Shown: positions 33,949-41,318 of the stretch, piece by piece
How the letters are laid out: every line of letters begins with the position of its first letter
Position numbering within the stretch: the stretch's first letter is position 1
NCBI GenBank assembly: GCA_964565405.1
Contig: CAZMEW010000007.1
Span: forward strand, 1-44,006
Length of the DNA: 44,006 bases
Source: UBA922 sp964565405
GTDB taxonomy: Bacteria; Patescibacteriota; Patescibacteriia; Magasanikbacterales; UBA922
Direction: 5' to 3'
The notes under the pieces: model-generated
Database searches by the model: none
Told to the model about the DNA's origin: nothing
The model's input: only the letters and a program-made list of their open reading frames with translations
Translations under genes and position numbers: made by a program

Positions 33949-35412
33949 TTATTCAACAAAGTCGTCGCCCAGTAATACCACGATATTGGTACTTGACGCA
34001 AGAGGGGGTATGTTTTGAGGTAGGATTGTTTTTAGAGGAACGTTAAGCTCGTCTGCAATTTGCTGACCTGTTTGTTTGACCGCAGCATCTAATACGTATA
34101 CCGCACTAACTGCGATTGGTTTCTGGTCTGGATCAACATTTCCCACTTCCTCTGAATATAATTTTTTCTCTCGAAGTCTGGATTCAACACGAGCAGCTAG
34201 ACCAGCACTCCAGGTACCATTTTGGATTTCAATCAGTGGTACAACCACGGTTATTCTGGGAGTATCTTGTGGAATATTTGGTGAGGATACGGTCGTATAA
34301 GTAGCAGCTGGTGTACTCGTTGATGTGAAGATATTTCTGATAGCTGAATTGATTTCTGTAAATGACCCAGTCTTCGGACTTAAGATAAATGCTCCTCCAG
34401 GTGCTGACGCGTTGATGAGAAACCCATTAGGGCTATCGTCCAATACCAGGTTTTTCATACCATTGGTATTGAGTTCTCGACTCATACGAGCAAGCTCGAT
34501 AATTTCATCGAATTGCATGTTGGTTGTCATGTTTTTTTCCAGTGCATCCATGATTTTTTTTATTCTAATCGGATTAGTAAGGGTACTAAATGACAATACT
34601 TTATCTTTGAGTGCAAGTAATATTTGTTGCTGCCGACGTGCTCTTGCGAAATCCGAACCCTCACCATTATTGCCATGGCGCGAGCGTGCATATTTGAGAG
34701 CGGTCGTACCATCCATAGTCTGTGGACCTTCTTTGAAAGATACTGTTTGATAACTTTCATTTGGTCCCGGATATTGATAGTCTGTAAAGCTTTTGGGCAC
34801 GTCAATTCGAACTCCCCCCACTTCATTAATGATTTCTTCAAATGCAGTAAAGTCAAGACGAATATAATAGGGGATATCAATGTCAAATGTATCAGCGAAT
34901 ATTTGGGTAGCGTAAGCTCCGCCCCAGCCAGGTTTATCAGTTTCACCGAATGCGTTAGCATGATTTGCTTTGTAGATTCCATTATCCTCGATTTTTATTC
35001 CCAAATCTCGGGGGATCGAGATCAATGAGACTTCATGGGTAGAAGGCTGGATGCTGGCAATAATAATAGTATCTGTGAGGTACGGACCATCATGACCTGG
35101 ACCACCCATACCAAGGAGTAAAATATTGATGCGGTCTTTTTTTTCTCCTTCAAGATTTACCTGCTTTTTGAATACCAAATAGCTCAGTTTTTTGAAAAAT
35201 CCTTCAGGTTGCTTTGGTTCAAGTGTAACCGGATCATATTCGAGTGAATCAGAAGTATTTCCCCGGAGTGCGAGTACACTAGCGCCCACAATCAAAAATA
35301 CGATACATCCTATCAACAAAAAAAGCCACCGCTTTTTTCGAGAAGAGCGGGGTTCCAAGATTTCAAAATTTGGTTTTTTTTCCAATAAATTAATCGGTTT
35401 TTCTTCCATCAT
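33949..35412 (-). CDS. LytR-CpsA-Psr family cell-wall glycopolymer transferase
   Basis: LCP proteins move lipid-linked glycopolymers onto peptidoglycan on the outside of the membrane. The 487-residue product has a short cytoplasmic part, one membrane segment (LFLLIGCIVFLIVGASVLAL, about residues 30-49), then the LCP domain: LLLGMGGPGHDGPYLTDTII near 99, ISIPRDLGI near 132, VRIDVPKSF near 200, ALKYARSRHGNNGEGSDFAR near 242, and RRQQQILLALKDK. A C-terminal LytR_C-type domain covers about residues 380-480. It is the first gene of the der-pth-dprA-folC operon, and its promoter lies only 11 bases before the ATG, so the leader is very short. Two adjacent ATG codons are possible starts. Confidence 0.92.
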   Translation of the reverse strand: MMEEKPINLLEKKPNFEILEPRSSRKKRWLFLLIGCIVFLIVGASVLALRGNTSDSLEYDPVTLEPKQPEGFFKKLSYLVFKKQVNLEGEKKDRINILLLGMGGPGHDGPYLTDTIIIASIQPSTHEVSLISIPRDLGIKIEDNGIYKANHANAFGETDKPGWGGAYATQIFADTFDIDIPYYIRLDFTAFEEIINEVGGVRIDVPKSFTDYQYPGPNESYQTVSFKEGPQTMDGTTALKYARSRHGNNGEGSDFARARRQQQILLALKDKVLSFSTLTNPIRIKKIMDALEKNMTTNMQFDEIIELARMSRELNTNGMKNLVLDDSPNGFLINASAPGGAFILSPKTGSFTEINSAIRNIFTSTSTPAATYTTVSSPNIPQDTPRITVVVPLIEIQNGTWSAGLAARVESRLREKKLYSEEVGNVDPDQKPIAVSAVYVLDAAVKQTGQQIADELNVPLKTILPQNIPPLASSTNIVVLLGDDFVE

Positions 35413-35423
35413 AGATAGGAGAA

Positions 35424-35452
35424 AGTATAGAACACCTGTGCATTTTTTGCAA
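35424..35452 (-). promoter_or_regulatory. Promoter of the LCP-der-pth-dprA-folC operon
   Basis: Minus-strand TTGCAA (complement of 35447-35452), 17-base spacer and TATACT (complement of 35424-35429). The ATG follows 11 bases after the -10 box, giving a leader of about five bases. Confidence 0.65.
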
Positions 35453-35535
35453 TTTTACTTTTCCTATGGCGCGTACTTCATCGTATATGCTATACTACAG
35501 ACCAAATAAATTATCCTTGGATAATACGTTCCGAT

Positions 35536-36039
35536 ATGCCGAAAGTTATAGATGAAAATACGATAGTTGGTAATGCGCTTCTCGAATGGAGTGTTGCAGA
35601 ATATGAGCAACACGTGCGACCAACAGCATGGTACGTGCTTATGACTATCGTCGGGAGTATCCTGGTTGGGTATGCGATATTCACTGACAATTTCATGTTT
35701 GCGATTATTATCGTATTGTTTTCTATTATCTTATTTCTTCAGTCACATCAAGATCCGATCGTTGTACCGTTTCAGATTACTGAGAGTGGAGTTATTATCA
35801 ATAATCGTTTGTATGTATATTCTGAATTAAAAGATTTTTATATTATCTATAAGCCACCCGAGATCAAAATGCTTTTTATCGAAACTAATAGTACTATACG
35901 CCCACGATTGCGTATACCGCTTATGGACACAAATCCGAATGAGGTTAGGGAGCTATTACTAGAATTTCTTGAAGAAAATCTGCAGAAAGAAGAAGAGCCA
36001 TTTAGTGATATGATGGCCCGACAGTGGAGAATTCATTAG
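35536..36039 (+). CDS. Membrane protein of unknown function
   Basis: The 167-residue product has two hydrophobic segments in a row (WYVLMTIVGSILVGYAIF and FAIIIVLFSIILFL, about residues 32-73). A cytoplasmic domain of about 90 residues follows (PFQITESGVIINNRLYVYSE, then a strand-rich part and a C-terminal helix EVRELLLEFLEENL), reminiscent of a PH-like membrane-attached fold. It is divergent from the LCP gene, and a -10-like TATACT lies about 50 bases upstream. Similar small proteins are frequent in CPR genomes, but I know no established role. Confidence 0.7.
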   Translation: MPKVIDENTIVGNALLEWSVAEYEQHVRPTAWYVLMTIVGSILVGYAIFTDNFMFAIIIVLFSIILFLQSHQDPIVVPFQITESGVIINNRLYVYSELKDFYIIYKPPEIKMLFIETNSTIRPRLRIPLMDTNPNEVRELLLEFLEENLQKEEEPFSDMMARQWRIH

Positions 36040-36074
36040 TAATTCTGAATACTAAAATAGTACTACAACAAATC

Positions 36075-36103
36075 TTGACTTTGTCAGATTTTTTTAGTAT
36101 ACT
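36075..36103 (+). promoter_or_regulatory. Promoter of tRNA-Arg(GCG)
   Basis: TTGACT (36075-36080), 17-base spacer and TATACT (36098-36103), 14 bases before the tRNA 5' end. Confidence 0.7.
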
Positions 36104-36117
36104 GCGCTTCGCTATAC

Positions 36118-36189
36118 GCACTCGTCGTTCAACGGATAGGACATCAGCTTGCGGAGCTGATAATCGTGGTTCGATTCCACGCGAGTGCA
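36118..36189 (+). tRNA. tRNA-Arg (anticodon GCG)
   Basis: Acceptor GCACTCG / CGAGTGC, anticodon stem TCAGC / GCTGA with loop TTGCGGA (anticodon GCG, reading CGC/CGU), T-arm CGTGGTTCGATTCCACG, discriminator A. CCA is not encoded, unlike tRNA-Leu in this window. GCG is unusual: most bacteria decode CGN with an ACG anticodon modified to inosine. Confidence 0.93.
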
Positions 36190-36195
36190 CGAATT

Positions 36196-36223
36196 AAAAA
36201 CTCAGATCTAGATCTGAGTTTTT
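36196..36223 (+). terminator. Terminator of tRNA-Arg(GCG)
   Basis: AAAAACTCAGATC-TA-GATCTGAGTTTTT, a near-perfect palindrome six bases after the tRNA. Confidence 0.8.
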
Positions 36224-36224
36224 A

Positions 36225-36370
36225 AGTAGATAGACGAAGGATTGGAATCGAACGAGGGAAGGGCAAAATCGTAAGGTTGCACACGCCGAGGAAAGTAATT
36301 CGAAAACCCGAAGGGTGAGTGAGTATTCCACACGAGTACAGAAAAACGTTCCTAAATAGGGATGTTTCAC
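36225..36370. other. Non-coding stretch with a tRNA 3'-end-like relic
   Basis: About 150 bases without a gene between the tRNA-Arg terminator and the DedA promoter. On the minus strand GTTCGATTCCAATCC (complement of 36237-36252) looks like the T-arm of a tRNA, but no matching acceptor or anticodon arm is present. The rest (GAGGAAAGTAATTCG, GAAAACCCGAAGGGTGAG) is GC-richer and could fold. I cannot assign it to a known RNA. Confidence 0.35.
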
Positions 36371-36375
36371 CTATA

Positions 36376-36404
36376 TTGACCGTCTCATCTTATCAGGTTA
36401 TGAT
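36376..36404 (+). promoter_or_regulatory. Promoter of the DedA-like gene, probably leaderless
   Basis: TTGACC (36376-36381), 17-base spacer and TATGAT (36399-36404). The ATG at 36413 is eight bases after the -10 box. Confidence 0.6.
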
Positions 36405-36412
36405 GAGAATAT

Positions 36413-36982
36413 ATGTATAGTAAGAAAATATTGAAAATGAGTATTCAAGGTATTTTTGTTTTAGCAGTCATAGCTCTGGCATTTTATTTTGCACATTTCG
36501 CAAGAGAAAGCGAAAGTATAAAAAACATAATCGGCACATATGGGTATATCGGTATATTTACCATATCGCTTATCAGCGGATTTAACTTTGTAGTACCAAT
36601 TCCGGCAATATCTTTTTTACCATTATTTTTGGAATCGGGCCTTAGTTATTGGACAACAATTGTCATTATTAGTGTTGGAATGACCGTAGCAGACAGTTTT
36701 GCATATTTTTTAGGTAATTTGGGGACCCAGATGGTCAGAGGTGCAACTGCAAAAAAATTAGAAGTAAAAATAAAACTTATTCATGAAAAATATAATTGGG
36801 CGCCGTTTATAATCTTGTTTTTATTTGCTGCAGTAGCCCCACTCCCCAATGAAGTGTTGCTGGTCCCATTTGCTTTTCTCAACTATAGATTCATATATCT
36901 AATCCCGATTCTCTTTGCGGGAAATTTTGTTTTCAATTTTTTATTTTCCAAAGGAATTCTAAATATCTTTAATATTTTTTAA
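36413..36982 (+). CDS. DedA/VTT-domain membrane protein
   Basis: The 189-residue product has an N-terminal membrane segment (IFVLAVIALAFYFAHFA, about residues 14-30). A VTT/SNARE-associated core follows: YGYIGIFTISLISGF near 43, VPIPAISFLPLFLESG near 62, TVADSFAYFLGNLGTQM near 98, and the re-entrant FAAVAPLPNEVLLVPFAFL near 141. DedA-family proteins help flip or move phospholipids and carrier lipids across the membrane. It is shorter than typical DedA. It is monocistronic, with its own promoter and terminator. Confidence 0.8.
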   Translation: MYSKKILKMSIQGIFVLAVIALAFYFAHFARESESIKNIIGTYGYIGIFTISLISGFNFVVPIPAISFLPLFLESGLSYWTTIVIISVGMTVADSFAYFLGNLGTQMVRGATAKKLEVKIKLIHEKYNWAPFIILFLFAAVAPLPNEVLLVPFAFLNYRFIYLIPILFAGNFVFNFLFSKGILNIFNIF

Positions 36983-37003
36983 AAAAAGCACGACAAATAT
37001 CAC

Positions 37004-37023
37004 AGAGCTTCAGCAGCTCTTTT
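37004..37023 (+). terminator. Terminator of the DedA-like gene
   Basis: AGAGCT-TCAGC-AGCTCT followed by TTTATT, about 20 bases after the stop. Confidence 0.65.
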
Positions 37024-37084
37024 ATTGTATTCAAAAAAACTCTGTGATAGTGTGCACATACAACCTTTTGGTATAGGGGGGTAT

Positions 37085-37546
37085 ATGAAAAAATCCGTTT
37101 TAGCACCTGAATGGGCACGAGAGTTCATTCGTGAATGGGGGATCATACGGTATCAGAAGAAGGTGTACCTGTATGTACTCCTAAGTAAGGATTTTCTGGA
37201 GGGGAGGCTACCAAACTTTGTGGACTTTGTACCGTATCCTAGATTTCTTTATCTCTCTGAGGAAATTCCTCAGGAGTATCGAAAAATCGTGTTGCGGTAC
37301 GAGCTCCGTAAGAATCTAAGATATAGAAATGGGTGGGGTAGCGCAAGGAGATCACTTGCGGCTGAGATGCGTGAAGTATCCACATTTCTCAAAAAGAAGG
37401 GGTATATCGAGTGGAGGCTCCGCTTCTTTCAAGGCTATTATTGGTACTATACCAATGTAGTATATGATGAAGCGATAGTATGGGAAATCCAAGTGTGTAT
37501 ATTCCTTCTCGAAAAGATGTTGGAGCGGAGTGAAACCCGTAAGTAG
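37085..37546 (+). CDS. Unknown protein, basic and aromatic-rich
   Basis: The product is about 153 residues from the ATG at 37085 (MKKSVLAPEWAREFIREWGI), chosen because a G-rich ribosome-binding stretch lies just upstream; the open frame extends to 37025, overlapping the previous terminator. It is rich in Arg, Tyr and Trp, with no signal peptide and no long hydrophobic segment. A central charged region (RKNLRYRNGWGSARRSLAAE) could bind nucleic acid. It lies between the DedA-like gene and tRNA-Arg(CCG). No family is recognised. Confidence 0.6.
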   Translation: MKKSVLAPEWAREFIREWGIIRYQKKVYLYVLLSKDFLEGRLPNFVDFVPYPRFLYLSEEIPQEYRKIVLRYELRKNLRYRNGWGSARRSLAAEMREVSTFLKKKGYIEWRLRFFQGYYWYYTNVVYDEAIVWEIQVCIFLLEKMLERSETRK

Positions 37547-37614
37547 GCGTGTATGGAGATAATGGACCATGCGCGCCTACTCAACCTGTGGTATCATGTA
37601 TGAATTGTATAGAT

Positions 37615-37686
37615 GTCCTCGTAGGTTAATGGATAGACCGCTGGCCTCCGAAGTCGGAAATTCAGGTTCGATTCCTGACGAGGGCA
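37615..37686 (+). tRNA. tRNA-Arg (anticodon CCG)
   Basis: Acceptor GTCCTCG / CGAGGGC (one T-G pair), anticodon stem CTGGC / GTCGG with loop CTCCGAA (anticodon CCG, reading CGG), T-arm TCAGGTTCGATTCCTGA, discriminator A. CCA is not encoded. Confidence 0.93.
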
Positions 37687-37726
37687 CATATTTTTGCAAA
37701 AGTGCAAGGATTAAATTCTAGTACTT

Positions 37727-38243
37727 ATGATAAGTTTAATTATTGCGTGGAGTATTTTTGTCTTTTTGATGGTTCTTCTATTTACCTATGCGTACGGAGG
37801 GCTTAAGGCAGCTCCATGGGTTCCTATGAGAGCGCGTGATCTTTCTCGTCTTGATCGGCTAATTCCAGTACGAGCTGAAGACCGTGTATATGATCTCGGT
37901 TGCGGAGATGCACGAACACNNNNNNNNNNAAAAAGGCGCAAAAGAAGCGGTGGGGTATGAAGTATCATTGATCCCCTATATTCTTGCTCGAATAAAAGGT
38001 AGAAAGTATGGAAAAAAATGTAGAATTTTGTATCGAGATTTTTATAAAGCAGATTTGTCGGAGGCGTCCATAATATTTTTATTCCTAAGCTATAAGTCAC
38101 ACGCTCGATTGGGAAAAAAGTTTATCAAAGAACTGAAACCAGGGACAAGAATCGCTACGTATGTATGGCCAATAGAGGGTTGGACCCCCAAAGTAGTCGA
38201 TAAAACAAAAAAAGATCTCTCGTTATATATCTATGAAAGATAG
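37727..38243 (+). CDS. Membrane-anchored SAM-dependent methyltransferase, interrupted by a scaffold gap
   Basis: The N-terminal part has one membrane segment (IIAWSIFVFLMVLLFTYAYG, about residues 5-24) followed by DRVYDLGCGDARTL-like motif I of class I methyltransferases at about residues 53-63. The ten-N run at 37920-37929 then breaks the frame. After the gap another frame continues with GAKEAVGYEVS (motif II), RILYRDFYKADLSEA and IIFLFLSYKSHARLGKKF to a stop at 38243. Both halves fit one protein of about 175 residues, so the true gap is not ten bases (it must differ by a number that restores the frame). The substrate is unknown. It lies five bases before recG. Confidence 0.8.
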
Positions 38244-38248
38244 ATACT

Positions 38249-40354
38249 ATGACCTCTCTTCGTCTTACAACGCCGGTCGCTGAGCTTCATCGGGTTGGAA
38301 AAAATCTTGAAAAGAAGTTAGCGATTCTTGGTATCGTAAAAGTACGAGATATCTTATTTCATTTTCCATTTCGATACGAAGATTATCGATCAGTGGTCCC
38401 CATTGCTCAGGTGATGCCCGGCATTGATCTTACAATCAAGGGTGTGATTGAGCTGATCGCAAATAAACGAAGTCCTCGCAAACGAACCATGATTACTGAG
38501 GCGGTGGTGAGAGATGAATCGGGGGTAATTCGTGTCATTTGGTTCGGGCAGCCCTTTATTGCAAAAATACTCAAGGCTGGGGATGAGGTGTATGTGTCCG
38601 GCACCATAAAAGAGGCTCTGTTTGGAGTGCATATGACAGGTCCGGCGTATGAACGTGTGCGAGAAGATAGACAGGCAACGCACACTGCACGTATTGTACC
38701 TATGTATCCACTCACTGCGGGGGTAACACAAAAACAAATGCGATTTCTCGTAGAGCAGGTACTCCCACTCGCAGGACAAATCAAGGAGTGGATTCCAGAG
38801 AGTATTCTTGAGAAAAATAAATTGACGCATCTTGCTCACGCGATATATCAGATCCATTTTCCAGAAAATCATGAAGAGCGAATCAAGGCTGAAGAAAGAC
38901 TCAAATTTGGAGAATTGTTTGTATTGCAACTACGAGCAGAACTTATTCGACAAGCGAGTGCGAGGCAAATTGCTCCGCATATTGAGTTTAGGGAAAAAGA
39001 AATACGTGAGTTTGTACAATCGCTTCCATTTGAATTAACCCCAGACCAAAAGAAGGCTGCATGGGAAATTTTTCAAGATATGGGTCGTAAGGTGCCAATG
39101 AATCGGCTGCTACAGGGAGATGTAGGTTCTGGAAAAACGATCGTCGCTGGAATGAGTGCGTATTTGGGCTTTCTTAATGGATACCAGTCGGTAATTATGG
39201 CGCCTACCGAAATTCTAGCAACGCAGCACTATGAGACGCTTATAAAATTGTATGGAAGTAATATCAACATTGGTCTCTTAACGAGTGCACAGGTCCAAAG
39301 TTCGCATATAAGTATTCAAATAAAAACGAGGGAAGGCAAAAAAAATGAAATCAAAAAATATATTACCGAAGGTACAGTGCAAGTGGTAGTAGGAACTCAC
39401 GCGTTGTTGACCGAGGACACTCAATTTCAAAAGTTAGGGCTCGTCATAATTGATGAGCAGCATCGATTTGGGGTACAACAAAGAAAGATGATTCGGGATA
39501 AGTCAGGTATGCGAGGAATGTATCCACATTTTCTCTCTATGACCGCAACACCAATTCCTCGTTCCTATGCGCTCACTCTCTATGGAGATCTGGATGTTTC
39601 GTATATCAAAACAAAACCACGAGGAAGAAAAGATATCATTACTCGGTTAGTTGAACCAAGTAAGCGGGAGAGGGCGTATGGATTTATTAGAGAAGAAGTA
39701 GAGAAAGGGCGGCAGGTATTAGTGGTGTGCCCCTTGATTCAAGAAAAAACAAAAGAGCAGGAGCATGTCCAGTTCTTATCAGAAAAGAAAACAGTATTGT
39801 CTGAATACGAAAAGGTATCAACGAAAATTTTTCCAGATCTAAGAGTTAGCTATTTGCACGGAAAAATGAAGTCAAAAGAAAAAGAAGGAATCATGAAAAA
39901 ATTCACGGGAGGAGAAATAGATATTTTGGTTTCAACTTCAGTGATCGAAGTTGGAGTGAATATTCCAAACGCATCAATCATGATGATCGAAGGGGCTGAA
40001 CGATTTGGGTTGGCGCAGTTACACCAATTCCGAGGAAGAGTGGGGAGATTCGAACATCAGTCATACTGTATATTGTTTACCGAGAATGATAATGAAAAAT
40101 CACGGGAACGGTTGGAGTATTTTGCACGTACACTCGATGGGTTTGCGCTTGCGGAGTATGATCTCGAAACCAGGGGGCCCGGTGAAGTGTATGGAACGGC
40201 GCAGAGTGGTATGGAAGAACTTCGTCTCGCAACCATGCGTGACCAAGATATTATTAAAGCTGCACGGGAGTCAGCAAAAGGTATTGAATTTGATAAGTTT
40301 CCTGAGCTGAGAGAAAGGGTACAAGAATGGGAAGCACGGGTGCATATGGAATAA
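38249..40354 (+). CDS. recG: ATP-dependent DNA helicase RecG
   Basis: RecG is a superfamily 2 translocase that regresses stalled replication forks and branch-migrates recombination intermediates. The 701-residue product has an N-terminal OB 'wedge' domain (about residues 60-150), Walker A LLQGDVGSGKTIVAGMSAYL near 287, MAPTEILATQHYE near 313, the DEQHRFGVQQR box near 403, SMTATPIPRSYALTLYGDLD near 430, LHGKMKSKEKEGIM near 535, STSVIEVGVNIPNAS near 562, and QLHQFRGRVGR near 589. Length and motif order are typical. It follows the methyltransferase by five bases. Confidence 0.96.
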   Translation: MTSLRLTTPVAELHRVGKNLEKKLAILGIVKVRDILFHFPFRYEDYRSVVPIAQVMPGIDLTIKGVIELIANKRSPRKRTMITEAVVRDESGVIRVIWFGQPFIAKILKAGDEVYVSGTIKEALFGVHMTGPAYERVREDRQATHTARIVPMYPLTAGVTQKQMRFLVEQVLPLAGQIKEWIPESILEKNKLTHLAHAIYQIHFPENHEERIKAEERLKFGELFVLQLRAELIRQASARQIAPHIEFREKEIREFVQSLPFELTPDQKKAAWEIFQDMGRKVPMNRLLQGDVGSGKTIVAGMSAYLGFLNGYQSVIMAPTEILATQHYETLIKLYGSNINIGLLTSAQVQSSHISIQIKTREGKKNEIKKYITEGTVQVVVGTHALLTEDTQFQKLGLVIIDEQHRFGVQQRKMIRDKSGMRGMYPHFLSMTATPIPRSYALTLYGDLDVSYIKTKPRGRKDIITRLVEPSKRERAYGFIREEVEKGRQVLVVCPLIQEKTKEQEHVQFLSEKKTVLSEYEKVSTKIFPDLRVSYLHGKMKSKEKEGIMKKFTGGEIDILVSTSVIEVGVNIPNASIMMIEGAERFGLAQLHQFRGRVGRFEHQSYCILFTENDNEKSRERLEYFARTLDGFALAEYDLETRGPGEVYGTAQSGMEELRLATMRDQDIIKAARESAKGIEFDKFPELRERVQEWEARVHME

Positions 40355-40395
40355 GATACACTGCTCCTGTGGTTGATAATTTTCCCCAATTTGTC

Positions 40396-40424
40396 TTGAC
40401 AAATTGGTTTTTTTTGTATATACT
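40396..40424 (+). promoter_or_regulatory. Consensus promoter of the 40504 gene
   Basis: TTGACA (40396-40401), exactly 17 bases, TATACT (40419-40424). Confidence 0.75.
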
Positions 40425-40431
40425 CGTGCCC

Positions 40432-40461
40432 ATGTCTATCCCTCGTAGAGGGAGAGGCTAA
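40432..40461 (+). CDS. Possible nine-residue leader peptide
   Basis: The ATG at 40432 is seven bases after the -10 box, so it would be at the 5' end of the mRNA. It opens a frame MSIPRRGRG then TAA. A hairpin CCCTC-GTA-GAGGG (40440-40452) lies within it, and a second GCGCC-ACCAA-GGCGC hairpin (about 40469-40484) sits between it and the next start codon. Position and Arg content fit a regulatory leader; coding is unproven and a chance ORF is possible. Confidence 0.35.
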   Translation: MSIPRRGRG

Positions 40462-40503
40462 ACCGTCAACGCGCCACCAAGGCGCATCAGAGAGGTCTTC
40501 TAC

Positions 40504-40746
40504 ATGAGCAAGTTCCATATCCCGCACAATGCACCCACCCTGCCGAACGGCCGCCTGAGCATCGCGCAGAACGTCGAGTGTGATATCGAGCACCGCACCA
40601 TCTACGTGGGTCGCACCGCATTCAGCGTCGAGGACGCCCTGAAGCGCGGCTTCGTTTCGCCGGCGAAGGTCAAGGGTGAGACGGGCGGCGGGCTGCACTA
40701 CCTCCCCGGTAGCGGCATCCCTCGTGGGGCGCGTAATACGAACTAA
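40504..40746 (+). CDS. Unknown small GC-rich protein
   Basis: The 80-residue product (MSKFHIPHNAPTLPNGRLSI at the start) has GAGAGG upstream as a ribosome-binding site. It has no signal or membrane segment. The middle (IYVGRTAFSVEDALKRGFVS) is strand-helix, and the C-terminus is Gly-rich and basic. GC content is far above that of recG beside it. It has a perfect promoter, a structured leader and a large terminator hairpin, so it is probably strongly expressed. No family is recognised. Confidence 0.6.
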   Translation: MSKFHIPHNAPTLPNGRLSIAQNVECDIEHRTIYVGRTAFSVEDALKRGFVSPAKVKGETGGGLHYLPGSGIPRGARNTN

Positions 40747-40827
40747 CTGTCCCTAGAAGTCGATCAGTCGACGGTGTCTCGTCGACAAACAACAGACCAG
40801 ACGGTCCGATGGGCCGTCTGCGTCTCG

Positions 40828-40904
40828 ATCCCACACTCGAATCACGCAATGAATCTCATACATATATGGGAAATATTGCGAGGAGAACGAGTGTGGGATT
40901 TTTG
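40828..40904 (+). terminator. Nested hairpin terminator of the 40504 gene
   Basis: ATCCCACACTCG (40828-40839) pairs perfectly with CGAGTGTGGGAT (40888-40899), followed by TTTTG. Inside, CGCAAT (40845-40850) pairs with ATTGCG (40875-40880). A further hairpin (CAGACGG / CCGTCTG, about 40798-40820) precedes it. It is unusually large for a simple terminator. Confidence 0.6.
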
Positions 40905-40906
40905 TT

Positions 40907-40968
40907 ACGTCATTGCGAGCGAAGCGAAGCAATCTAGATTACTTCGTCGACCTTTGGTCTCCTTGTAA
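40907..40968 (+). repeat. Palindromic repeat of the CGTCATTGCGAGCGAAGC type, left copy
   Basis: ACGTCATTGCGAGCGAAGCG followed by AAGCAATC and then a decayed inverted half (GATTACTTCGTCG...CCTTGTAAT). This palindromic unit is a widespread bacterial intergenic repeat. An inverted partner lies at 41278-41309. Confidence 0.7.
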
Positions 40969-40974
40969 TAATAT

Positions 40975-41260
40975 TTAGATGTGCGGATATAAATCAATCC
41001 AGTCTCGGTTCATGCTCTCAATTAATTGAATCTTTTTTCTGCGTGAGCCCGCTTTAATTTTTTTTCTCTGTTAATCGCTGTCGTGGGATAAGAGTATATT
41101 TCATAATAAACAAGATTTTTAAGTTTATATTTTGAAGTAAATTTTGATTTGCAGACTTATGTTCCCCAATCCTACGTCGAAGATTATTAGTCACACCAGT
41201 ATAGAGAGTACCATCTTTTTTATTTGTCATTATATAAATATAGTAGTCTTTTTGAGACAT
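40975..41260 (-). pseudogene. Broken GIY-YIG nuclease domain protein
   Basis: The intact part starts MSQKDYYIYIMTNKKDGTLY and continues TGVTNNLRRRIGEHKS, the GIY-YIG core. After a frameshift at about 41148 another frame reads FTSKYKLKNLVYYEIYSYPT and TAINREK. After a second shift in an A-run at about 41070 it reads SRRKKIQLIESMNRDWIDLY up to a TAA at 40975. All three pieces match, in order, the small stand-alone GIY-YIG family, so this is a decayed copy. It is framed by inverted copies of a palindromic repeat. Confidence 0.82.
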
Positions 41261-41277
41261 ATTCCCTCACTTTTTTT

Positions 41278-41309
41278 GATTGCTTCGTCACTACGTTCCT
41301 CGCAATGAC
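41278..41309 (-). repeat. Palindromic repeat, right copy (inverted)
   Basis: The complement reads GTCATTGCGAGGAACGTAGT then GACGAAGCAATC, matching the left copy at 40907-40935 in the opposite orientation. The two copies enclose the GIY-YIG pseudogene. Confidence 0.7.
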
Positions 41310-41318
41310 ACTAGTGTG

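Noticed and set aside
36225..36370. RNase P RNA candidate because of GAGGAAAGT
   Set aside because: The surrounding conserved helices are missing and the stretch is far too short.
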